Source: HKST-UBA85 sp035654775
Lineage (GTDB): Bacteria > Bacteroidota > Bacteroidia > Flavobacteriales > Flavobacteriaceae
DNA length: 64,000 nt
Assembly (NCBI GenBank): GCA_035654775.1
Contig: DASRWB010000017.1
Location: forward strand, 1 to 64,000
Direction: 5' to 3'
The position numbers and the translations under genes were made by a program. Below are positions 56,264 to 64,000 of this stretch, one piece after another. The notes under the pieces are model-generated. The model saw nothing but the letters and a program-made list of their open reading frames with translations, made no database searches and was not told the DNA's origin. Position 1 is the first letter of the stretch. Each line of letters starts with the position of its first letter.

Positions 56264-57182
56264 AAACGCCTTGAACACACAAGAAATAACATACCTGCTC
56301 CAGCATCCTGAAAGCATCACCAAACAACAAACAAATGCTTTGGAAAACATACTTTCAACGTATCCGTACTTTCAATCGGCCAGAGCCGTGTATCTAAAAG
56401 GTTTAAAAAATCAAGACAGCTATAAGTACAACCAAGCATTAAAACGAACTGCTGCATATACTACCGACAGAAGCATTTTATTTGACTTCATTACTTCTGC
56501 TTCCTTTTTACAGAACGAAGTATCCAAAAACATCAAGCACAATCTTGAAAATTTGAAGAACATAGAAGTAAATGCACAAGATATTTCGAGTCAAAAAAGT
56601 GTTGAGATAGACCATGCACTACGAACACAACTAAAAGAAACACAAAACATATTAGACCCCGAACTTTTCCAACCAAAAATTGAAGCTCATCAAGTAGCAG
56701 GACTAAAGCAAGACGCCGACGTATCACCTCAAAAACCTTCTCCTGAAACACTTTTAGGCATAGGAAAACCTCTGGCGTTTAATCCCTCAGAAAAACACTC
56801 ATTCAATGAGTGGCTCAAACTTACAAGAGCAAAACCTATTCAGCGAGAAGAAACCAACACGATAAAAGAACCCAAAGCAAGTGAAACCCATTTGGCTCGT
56901 GAACAAAAGTTTGAGCTAATAGACAAGTTCATTTCCACAAATCCTAAAATAAACCCATCTCAAGAAGTTTCACATTCGGGCAACATGGCAAACAAGCGCA
57001 TGATACAACCCGAAGCCTTAATGACCGAGACTTTAGCCCGAATTTATGTCGAACAAAAAAATTATGAAAAAGCCATTCAGTCATATAAAATATTAAGTTT
57101 GAAATATCCAGAAAAAAGTGGTTTCTTTGCAGACCAAATTAAAGCAATAAAACAATTACAAGAAGATCAAAATACTAAGTAA
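56241..57182 (+). CDS. TPR-like protein of unknown function
   Basis: A 313-residue protein without a signal peptide. The N-terminal helices (EITYLLQHPESITKQQTNALENIL, YPYFQSARAVYLKGLK) are followed by a low-complexity charged middle. A C-terminal TPR-type hairpin (MTETLARIYVEQKNYEKAIQSY) ends the protein. It sits between lptE and secG, an order kept in Flavobacteriaceae. It overlaps lptE at its start and secG at its stop. Function unknown. Confidence 0.85.
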   Translation: MPLWQNGKNALNTQEITYLLQHPESITKQQTNALENILSTYPYFQSARAVYLKGLKNQDSYKYNQALKRTAAYTTDRSILFDFITSASFLQNEVSKNIKHNLENLKNIEVNAQDISSQKSVEIDHALRTQLKETQNILDPELFQPKIEAHQVAGLKQDADVSPQKPSPETLLGIGKPLAFNPSEKHSFNEWLKLTRAKPIQREETNTIKEPKASETHLAREQKFELIDKFISTNPKINPSQEVSHSGNMANKRMIQPEALMTETLARIYVEQKNYEKAIQSYKILSLKYPEKSGFFADQIKAIKQLQEDQNTK

Positions 57183-57541
57183 TGAATACATTTACCATCT
57201 TTTTAGCCCTTATCGTTATTGTGGCCTTTCTATTAATAGTAGTAATTATGGTGCAAAATCCCAAAGGCGGTGGATTGTCTTCCTCTTTTGGTGGTGGCGG
57301 AACTCAACAATTGGGTGGCGTAAAAAAAACAACCGACTTTTTAGACAAAAGTACCTGGACACTGGCTGCACTCATGCTTGTGCTCATTTTACTGTCAAAC
57401 CTTACTATTGATTTTGGGTCAAACACAGGTGATTCTAAAGCTTTAGACCCCAACGAAGTTCCGGTACAAAGCACCACAACACCTAGCAGTACACCTGCTC
57501 AAACCAGCGACACATCAACAGCTGTAGATACCGTTCAATAA
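57182..57541 (+). CDS. secG: Preprotein translocase subunit SecG
   Basis: A 119-residue inner-membrane protein with two helices (FTIFLALIVIVAFLLIVVIMVQ and WTLAALMLVLILLSNLTI). The loop between them is the conserved Gly-rich NPKGGGLSSSFGGGGTQQLGG, and a Thr/Ser/Pro-rich tail follows. It assists SecYE translocation. Its ATG overlaps the previous gene's stop. A terminator follows. Confidence 0.95.
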   Translation: MNTFTIFLALIVIVAFLLIVVIMVQNPKGGGLSSSFGGGGTQQLGGVKKTTDFLDKSTWTLAALMLVLILLSNLTIDFGSNTGDSKALDPNEVPVQSTTTPSSTPAQTSDTSTAVDTVQ

Positions 57542-57560
57542 TAAGCCTACTGAAAAAATT

Positions 57561-57592
57561 AAAAATGCCAACACACAAGTTGGCATTTTTTT
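57561..57592 (+). terminator. Terminator after secG
   Basis: AAAAATGCCAAC (57561-57572) pairs with GTTGGCATTTTT (57579-57590) around ACACAA, followed by more T. It closes the miaB-to-secG unit. Confidence 0.9.
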
Positions 57593-57626
57593 ATCCCTAA
57601 AATGAAAAATTGTCAGTCTATTCTTG

Positions 57627-57643
57627 TTGGCATATTTTTAGCT
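57627..57643 (+). promoter_or_regulatory. Sigma-54-like promoter before groES
   Basis: TTGGCATATTTTTAGCT has the -24 GG (57629-57630) and -12 GC (57641-57642) exactly 10 bases apart and differs from the TGGCA-N6-TTGC pattern at one -12 base. No TAnnTTTG box is seen in the 150-base gap. TGTCA (57611-57615) and TGACA (57647-57651) flank it as inverted half-sites. Confidence 0.45.
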
Positions 57644-57694
57644 CTATGACACAGACATTAAAAAAGTTTATTAATTAAAAAATCATAAAAACAA

Positions 57695-57970
57695 ATGGCA
57701 TTAAACATTAAACCATTAGCAGATAGAGTTCTTGTAGAACCTGTTGAAGCCGAAACCAAAACAGCTTCAGGAATAATTATACCGGACAACGCTAAAGAAA
57801 AACCACAAAAAGGTAAAGTTGTTGCCATAGGTACAGGCAAAAAAGACGAGCCTTTAACTGTAAAAATTGGTGATATGGTTCTCTATGGAAAATATTCCGG
57901 AACCGAATTAAAGCTGGAAGGTAAAGACTATCTCATGATGAGAGAAAGCGACATTTTAGCTATTGTTTAA
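57695..57970 (+). CDS. groES: Co-chaperonin GroES
   Basis: A 91-residue Hsp10. It has [23 protein letters not shown], the mobile loop that binds GroEL, and the closing [13 protein letters not shown]. Seven subunits cap the GroEL ring. groEL follows after 46 bases. Confidence 0.97.
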   Translation: MALNIKPLADRVLVEPVEAETKTASGIIIPDNAKEKPQKGKVVAIGTGKKDEPLTVKIGDMVLYGKYSGTELKLEGKDYLMMRESDILAIV

Positions 57971-57986
57971 CCCAAGTTATTATTAA

Positions 57987-59651
<1,665 letters not shown>

Positions 59652-59673
59652 TAACCATACATTGTTTATTCAC

Positions 59674-59710
59674 AAAAAACGCTTCAAGGTCTATTCCTGA
59701 AGCGTTTTTT
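59674..59710 (+). terminator. Terminator after groEL
   Basis: AAAAAACGCTTCA (59674-59686) pairs with TGAAGCGTTTTTT (59698-59710) around an 11-base loop. Confidence 0.9.
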
Positions 59711-59722
59711 TTTAATTATAAA

Positions 59723-59747
59723 GCCACCTATTTCTAGGTGGCATTTT
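59723..59747. terminator. Second terminator-like hairpin after groEL
   Basis: GCCACCTA (59723-59730) pairs with TAGGTGGC (59735-59742) around TTTC, followed by ATTTTT. It may terminate either groEL read-through or the minus-strand small basic protein gene. The rest of the gap to the small protein shows nothing further. Confidence 0.75.
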
Positions 59748-59800
59748 TACTTTTACTTTCATAAACAGTAAGGTTTATACGCAATAAACCTAAACACAGA

Positions 59801-59887
59801 CTACTTCTTTTTAGCAGGAGCCTGTGGCGTCTTTTTTACCGCTTGTTTTGGTAAAACAGACTTTCCTTTTGACTTTGATTGTGCCAT
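59801..59887 (-). CDS. Very small basic protein (28 residues)
   Basis: The frame reads MAQSKSKGKSVLPKQAVKKT and ends in PQAPAKKK. It is rich in Lys, Ser, Gln and Pro, with no hydrophobic core, and is likely unstructured or nucleic-acid-binding. It lies alone in the 409-base gap between groEL and the HMA gene (59652-60060), between a terminator-like hairpin and an A/T-rich upstream stretch. I have seen short Lys-rich proteins of this kind in related bacteria but cannot name a family. Codon use is normal. No -7 box is evident. Confidence 0.55.
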   Translation of the reverse strand: MAQSKSKGKSVLPKQAVKKTPQAPAKKK

Positions 59888-60024
59888 AGTTTTCTTATTT
59901 AAAAGAATACAGTAAATGTATGTATAAAACAGCCTGTTAAGGATTTCATTAAGAAAAATTTAACTAAAATTAAAACCGCAATTTACTCGTCTAAAAAAGC
60001 ACAAAATTCACGCTTTGTTAGCAC

Positions 60025-60057
60025 AAAAAAACCAGCGCTTTCACGCTGGTTTTTTTA
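60025..60057. terminator. Terminator after the metal cluster
   Basis: ACCAGCG (60031-60037) pairs with CGCTGGT (60044-60050) around CTTTCA, flanked by A6 and T7 runs, directly past the HMA gene stop on the minus strand. Confidence 0.9.
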
Positions 60058-60060
60058 TTG

Positions 60061-60414
60061 TTACTCCTCGTGGTCATCAACGATTTCCTTATCTCTATAT
60101 TTACAGCACGCATGAATGGAGTTATAGGCTTCATCTGTAGCTTTAACTTCTTTGGTATCATGTCCAACACTTGCGATGCGTTTTTGTATGGTCTTTAAAT
60201 TGGTTTTTCGTGCATCATAAATGAGTTGCAACTCATGTGTATCAATGTTCCAGTTAGCACTTTTAACTCCTTTTGAAGTTATACATGCTTTTTCAATACG
60301 CTTTTTACACATCTCACAAACGCCATCTACTTCTATAGAGGCTTTAGTGTTTTTGTCTTGTGCTAAGCTTACTGTGGTAACTAAAAAGGATAATACAAAT
60401 ACTAATTTTTTCAT
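60061..60414 (-). CDS. Secreted heavy-metal-associated (HMA) domain protein
   Basis: A 117-residue protein with a signal peptide (MKKLVFVLSFLVTTVSLAQ). The HMA fold carries Cys33 and Cys36 in DGVCEMCKKRIEK, a CxxC metal site. After the domain a vicinal pair Cys103-Cys104 appears (SIHACCKYRD), and an Asp/His/Glu-rich tail ends the protein. It is probably a periplasmic copper-type metallochaperone. It lies 17 bases after the TonB-receptor gene and is likely co-transcribed. Confidence 0.88.
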   Translation of the reverse strand: MKKLVFVLSFLVTTVSLAQDKNTKASIEVDGVCEMCKKRIEKACITSKGVKSANWNIDTHELQLIYDARKTNLKTIQKRIASVGHDTKEVKATDEAYNSIHACCKYRDKEIVDDHEE

Positions 60415-60431
60415 CTTTTTTATTTTTTTTA

Positions 60432-62669
60432 TTATTCTATTCTGAAACGTAACCCTGCATAATACATACTTCCAAAAATGGGTCCATATACTAATGTACT
60501 ATCAAAATACGGACCAAATGGGTCTTGAGCTCCTAAAATAGGATTTTTTTGCCTCACATTGGTTATATTTTCTCCACCCAAATATACTTCAAAACTTTTA
60601 GAAAACACCTTGGTTACTTGTGCATTTACCGTAGCTACTGTAGGCGAATATTCAGGAAGCTGAAAAGTTTCCGGATTACTAACGGTTGATGGAAATCTTT
60701 GTTTCCCTAACCAGTTGTATGTGGCGTCAAACTTCCATTGGCTTTGGTTATCACGTTTGTTAGTTTCAAAAGAAGCATTGGCAAAAATTCTGTGCTTTGG
60801 GGTTAAAGGTCTTTCTAATCTGCCACCGGTATAGTCTGTTTTTACCTCATAAAATTTATAAGCTGTTCGCAGGTCGAAATTTTCAAACAGGTTGTAATTA
60901 AGTTCCAATTGCAAGCTGTTTGCAAAACTTTTTCCGTCTAGATTATAAAAATTAACCTCTTGCGGATTTTCCCAATCGGCTACCACTTGATTTTCAAAAT
61001 GGGTTCTGTAATAATCTGCTGTTACATTTCCCTTTCTGTTAAATAGTGTAAATCCTTGTAAAAATGACATTCCGTAATTCCAGGCTATTTCCGGATCTAA
61101 TCCATAAATTTTCCCTTCTGTATTATTGATATTAATGGTTCTTGACGTAGCAAACATTTGCTGGTTTTCTGCAAAAATATTTGCACTTCGCTTTCCTCTT
61201 CCTACAGAAAACCGCAACGCTGATTTTTCCCAAGGTGTATAACGCACATGCAGGCGCGGTGTAATGAAAAATCCTAATCGGTTATGCGAATCTGCTCGAA
61301 TACCTGCTGTTAAATTCAGCTTTTCCAAATTGTCAAAATTGTATTCAAAAAAACCGCCTACCGAATTTTCTGTGCGTTGATACACATCAGTTGCCACCAA
61401 CTCGTCATAACGGTCGTAAGTAAAACTTAATCCTGTTTTTATTTTATGTCTTGAGTCGCTTATGATACTGCTGTAAATGGCATTTGAATAGATACTGTTG
61501 TGTTCGTTATTATAAATACCTAACCCGAAATACGATTCTTGTTGATGGTTGCTCACGGCAAATTGTACACCTATGCTTTGCCAGGGCAAATCGGGGTTTA
61601 CATAACCTACTTTTCCTGAAAAGTCAAAACGTTTTGTATCTATTTCGCTTCCCCAGACGTTGGTGGTTAATTTATCTGTTTTAGGGTTAAAATTTTCTTG
61701 TCCGGTTTGTTTATTATCCACCAGGTATCTGAAGTTTAAAAAAGCGATGTATCCTTTTTCATTATCGGTGTATTGCCATCTGTTTAGCAGGTTTAGCTGC
61801 CTTTGTAGTGGCATATCTAAAAAAGAATCCTTGTTTTTATCAAACTTTACATCTCTTGAGTTTGCGTGTAAATACAAGCCTGTACTCCACTTATTGCTCA
61901 ATTTTGTATTGAAGTGCGTATTGAGTTCCAGTCTGGCATTCATTCCTGCATAAGCATTGATAAACAGTTTATCATCCATAGTAGGTTTTTGCAATTCGGC
62001 ATTGATTTGTCCTGCAATACTTTCAAAACCATTTATTACACTTCCTGCACCTTTGGTTACTTGAATGCTTTGCACCCAAGTTCCCGGTATAAAGCTCATT
62101 CCGTAAGCTTGAGCTGCGCCTCTAACCGTGGGAATATTTTCAGTGGCAATAAGGATATACGGATTGGTAAGTCCTAACATTCGTATTTGGCGTGTTCCTG
62201 AAACGGCATCGGCAAAATTAACATCGATTGAGGGATTGGTTTCAAAGCTTTCAGACAGGTTGCAACAAGCTGCTTTTAAAAGTTCATCACTACTAATATT
62301 AAGGACATTTTGGGCTTCCAGATAAGACACTTGTGCCGTATTTTTTCTTACAGAAATGTTCACTTCCTCCAGCGTATCTTCTGATTGCAGCCAATGGTGA
62401 ATAAACTTGGGCGCTGTAACATCAAGGGTATCGGTTTTATACCCTACAAAGCTAATTACCAATTTTGTGTATTCTTTTTTATACGGAATTGTAAATTTCC
62501 CCTCTAAATCGGTTACATCTCCAATAGTTGTGTTTAACCAATATACATTTGCTCCGGCCAGTGGAACGTCTTCCTTATTTGAATTGGTTTCCATTATCAT
62601 TCCGGATATTTTATCTTGTGCTAAAGTGAAAATTGGCAAAAACAGTACTATATACAACACCTTTTTCAT
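60432..62669 (-). CDS. TonB-dependent receptor of the metal cluster
   Basis: A 745-residue outer-membrane receptor. A signal peptide precedes a carboxypeptidase-regulatory-like domain (residues ~20-100; GANVYWLNTTIGDVTDLEGKF). The plug domain has IRMLGLTNPYILI and GAGSVINGFESIAGQIN, and a 22-strand-type barrel ends in an aromatic-rich strand (MYYAGLRFRIE). The plug carries a Cys135-Cys136 pair (KAACCNLSESF), shared by receptors found with HMA proteins. Copper or another soft metal is the likely cargo, inferred from neighbours. It overlaps the HMA-MauE gene by four bases. Confidence 0.9.
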   Translation of the reverse strand: MKKVLYIVLFLPIFTLAQDKISGMIMETNSNKEDVPLAGANVYWLNTTIGDVTDLEGKFTIPYKKEYTKLVISFVGYKTDTLDVTAPKFIHHWLQSEDTLEEVNISVRKNTAQVSYLEAQNVLNISSDELLKAACCNLSESFETNPSIDVNFADAVSGTRQIRMLGLTNPYILIATENIPTVRGAAQAYGMSFIPGTWVQSIQVTKGAGSVINGFESIAGQINAELQKPTMDDKLFINAYAGMNARLELNTHFNTKLSNKWSTGLYLHANSRDVKFDKNKDSFLDMPLQRQLNLLNRWQYTDNEKGYIAFLNFRYLVDNKQTGQENFNPKTDKLTTNVWGSEIDTKRFDFSGKVGYVNPDLPWQSIGVQFAVSNHQQESYFGLGIYNNEHNSIYSNAIYSSIISDSRHKIKTGLSFTYDRYDELVATDVYQRTENSVGGFFEYNFDNLEKLNLTAGIRADSHNRLGFFITPRLHVRYTPWEKSALRFSVGRGKRSANIFAENQQMFATSRTININNTEGKIYGLDPEIAWNYGMSFLQGFTLFNRKGNVTADYYRTHFENQVVADWENPQEVNFYNLDGKSFANSLQLELNYNLFENFDLRTAYKFYEVKTDYTGGRLERPLTPKHRIFANASFETNKRDNQSQWKFDATYNWLGKQRFPSTVSNPETFQLPEYSPTVATVNAQVTKVFSKSFEVYLGGENITNVRQKNPILGAQDPFGPYFDSTLVYGPIFGSMYYAGLRFRIE

Positions 62670-63394
62670 GATACAAATGTTTTGATTAACATAACTATGG
62701 CCATGACAATCATAATGGAGTTTTCAATGAAAGTGGCCTTGGTCATAGGTAATTTTAAGGCGGTACCTAAACAAGCACATTGAATACTTTTTTTACTCCA
62801 TAAAACTTTGGTTACACCTATAGTGGTCATTCCTAAGATAAAAAGTGTGAGCAATAAAGCATAATTTACTTGAAAGCGCATTAAAAACATGAGTCCGAGA
62901 ACAACTTCTATAAACGGATATATCCAGGCATATACAGGCATTACCTTGGCCAAAGGGTCATACATTCTGAAACTTTCGGGAAAGCCTTTTAAGTCCAACA
63001 GCTTAAAAAAGCTGAATATGATGTAGAACAATCCCATAAAGTCCAGCATAAAGGCTTCCCAGTTCCACGATTTATAATTGAGCAAACCGGACGCGATGAT
63101 GATGTATCCAAAGATTAAAAACAAAGGAAAAAGTTGTTTTAATTCGCTTTTTTCCTGATTTTCATCGGCTTGACTAAATATGTTTTTTTCTTCTTTTTCT
63201 TTAATAGTGTATTTCTCAGGCAAGGCTTTTTGCAGCACTTGAGTGGCAATATGTGTATTCATACTGATTTCAACCTGTGAGTTTTCGAGATTAACAGACA
63301 CAGCTTCTACAGCCGGAATGTTTTTCAAAGCGTCTTCCACTTTGGCTTTACAGTTGTTACAAGTCATTCCTGTAACGGTATATATATGTTTCAT
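62666..63394 (-). CDS. HMA domain fused to a MauE/DoxX-like membrane domain
   Basis: A 242-residue protein. Residues 1 to ~70 are an HMA domain with Cys12 and Cys15 in GMTCNNCKAKVED. The rest has four or more membrane helices in the MauE/DoxX layout (FPLFLIFGYIIIASGLL, LDFMGLFYIIFSFFKLLDL, YALLLTLFILGMTTIGVTK) with a CxC at Cys206/Cys208 (SIQCACLGTALKLPM). It could pass a metal from the cytosolic HMA domain to a membrane site, or act in thiol chemistry. The gene overlaps the receptor gene at ATGA. Confidence 0.85.
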   Translation of the reverse strand: MKHIYTVTGMTCNNCKAKVEDALKNIPAVEAVSVNLENSQVEISMNTHIATQVLQKALPEKYTIKEKEEKNIFSQADENQEKSELKQLFPLFLIFGYIIIASGLLNYKSWNWEAFMLDFMGLFYIIFSFFKLLDLKGFPESFRMYDPLAKVMPVYAWIYPFIEVVLGLMFLMRFQVNYALLLTLFILGMTTIGVTKVLWSKKSIQCACLGTALKLPMTKATFIENSIMIVMAIVMLIKTFVS

Positions 63395-63474
63395 GATATT
63401 AATTTTTTTTAGATGATAATAAGATATTACATTTTGAAATTACTCCACATTAACTGCGGAAACATCTAAAAAAA

Positions 63475-63894
63475 TCAAATGAGGTATACTTGGTCAAGAA
63501 TATGAATATCCCTGACTAATTTTGGTGGAATATAGTTTTTAAAAGGAACAATATGTTTTGGTAATCCTTCAAGCAGGTTGGTATAACTAACCACAAAGGC
63601 TTGTAAAAACACGTGTGGGTTATGCTTTAAATCTTCCAGGGAATTACGTTTTAGTTCGTCTTGTCCTGAAATTATATTTACTTCATCTTTACAGCAAGAC
63701 TTTTCAATTTTGGTTGCAGTCTCCTGTTCGGGTTGAAGGGTTTCCATTGCACATTTTTGAGCTTCTTTAAAAATGGCAATATCTACCAACCGGTCGCCAC
63801 AATAATGCTTTTCTACAGTAAAAGAAAGTGTAGAAAACAACACTAAAAACGACAGCATTATAGAAGTAATTTTATGTGCTACTTGTTTTATCAC
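63475..63894 (-). CDS. HYC_CC_PP family protein
   Basis: A protein of about 139 residues using the GTG at 63894. It has a signal-type hydrophobic start (SIMLSFLVLFSTLSF), the family signature HYCGD (Cys32), a CC pair (Cys67-Cys68 in EKSCCKDE) and a PP motif near the C-terminus (NYIPPKLV). The frame extends to 63909, but an ATG there lies inside the -7 box, so the GTG is preferred. It heads the metal cluster. Its biochemical role is unknown; cysteines suggest metal binding in the periplasm. Confidence 0.85.
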   Translation of the reverse strand: MIKQVAHKITSIMLSFLVLFSTLSFTVEKHYCGDRLVDIAIFKEAQKCAMETLQPEQETATKIEKSCCKDEVNIISGQDELKRNSLEDLKHNPHVFLQAFVVSYTNLLEGLPKHIVPFKNYIPPKLVRDIHILDQVYLI

Positions 63895-63898
63895 AGTG

Positions 63899-63906
63899 CA
63901 AATATA
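63899..63906 (-). promoter_or_regulatory. -7 box (TATATTTG) of the metal cluster
   Basis: CAAATATA on the plus strand gives TATATTTG on the minus strand, ending five bases before the GTG at 63894. The transcript would be almost leaderless. Confidence 0.65.
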
Positions 63907-63951
63907 CAAAATATCACAGGTGTGTAAATCAATTTTAAAAAAGGATTAACA

Positions 63952-64000
63952 TTACTTTTTGAGTTTATGATAATAAAAAGCAGGCAAAAGCAGTAAAAGC
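63952..64000 (-). CDS. C-terminal end of an unknown gene (runs off window)
   Basis: An open frame entering from the window edge reads LLLLPAFYYHKLKK then stop. Only 16 codons are visible. It could be the end of a membrane or secreted protein or a chance frame. Confidence 0.25.
   Translation of the reverse strand, partial: LLLLLPAFYYHKLKK

Noticed and set aside
57542..57694. CIRCE element (HrcA operator) before groES
   Set aside because: No TTAGCACTC/GAGTGCTAA pair is present in the gap.

Overview
The window is chromosomal DNA from a member of the Bacteroidota, very probably a Flavobacteriaceae species. This rests on the gldKLMN core of the type IX secretion/gliding machinery, a large surface protein with a C-terminal sorting domain, a SusC-like TonB-dependent receptor, low-GC sequence, several Bacteroidota-type -7 boxes (TAnnTTTG), and the order miaB / sigma-54 activator / lptE / TPR protein / secG / groES / groEL. 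I see no transposase, integrase, prophage, CRISPR array or rRNA. One initiator tRNA is present.

Layout. 1-7.2 kb: the 3' part of a GEVED/Fn3-type secreted adhesin-like protein, an 11-bp tandem repeat, a small HExxH membrane protein, a DUF5522 protein, urocanase, a DUF4136 lipoprotein and a small secreted protein. 7.3-23.6 kb: one long minus-strand phenylacetate (paa) operon, read paaE-A-B-C-D-G-H-I-J-Z-enoyl-CoA hydratase-paaY and then, with almost no gaps, a 2-oxoacid dehydrogenase E2, a branched-chain-type aminotransferase and a fused E1. A TetR regulator gene precedes it, and a perfect 20-bp inverted repeat sits beside the promoter. 23.7-32.8 kb: a TPR histidine kinase/LuxR response regulator pair, a PQQ-type propeller protein, a lipoprotein, a GSCFA protein and alaS. 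33-39.8 kb: M23 peptidase, MerR regulator, LemA with two TPM-domain proteins, a methyltransferase, the GTPases Der and Era, and the initiator tRNA. 39.9-50.3 kb: an LRR protein, an ABC-F ATPase, DUF983, an FAD oxidoreductase, gldNMLK and a degenerate arginase-fold protein. 50.3-59.7 kb: topA and the miaB-to-groEL block. 59.8-64 kb: a tiny basic protein and a metal-handling cluster (HMA protein, TonB receptor, HMA-MauE fusion, HYC_CC_PP protein).

How the genes work together. The paa operon encodes ring epoxidation of phenylacetyl-CoA (PaaABCDE), isomerisation (PaaG), ring cleavage (PaaZ) and beta-oxidation-like steps (PaaF-like, PaaH, PaaJ), with PaaI and PaaY as thioesterase/salvage functions. 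No phenylacetate-CoA ligase (PaaK) gene is present. The aminotransferase and E1/E2 genes at the operon's end could instead convert phenylalanine to phenylpyruvate and then directly to phenylacetyl-CoA. This is my main functional hypothesis. Other points worth attention are a C-terminal DinB/DUF1569-like extension on PaaZ, an arginase-fold protein beside the secretion genes that has lost its metal-binding histidines, a sigma-54-like promoter before groES close to a sigma-54 activator gene, and paired-cysteine motifs recurring through the metal cluster.
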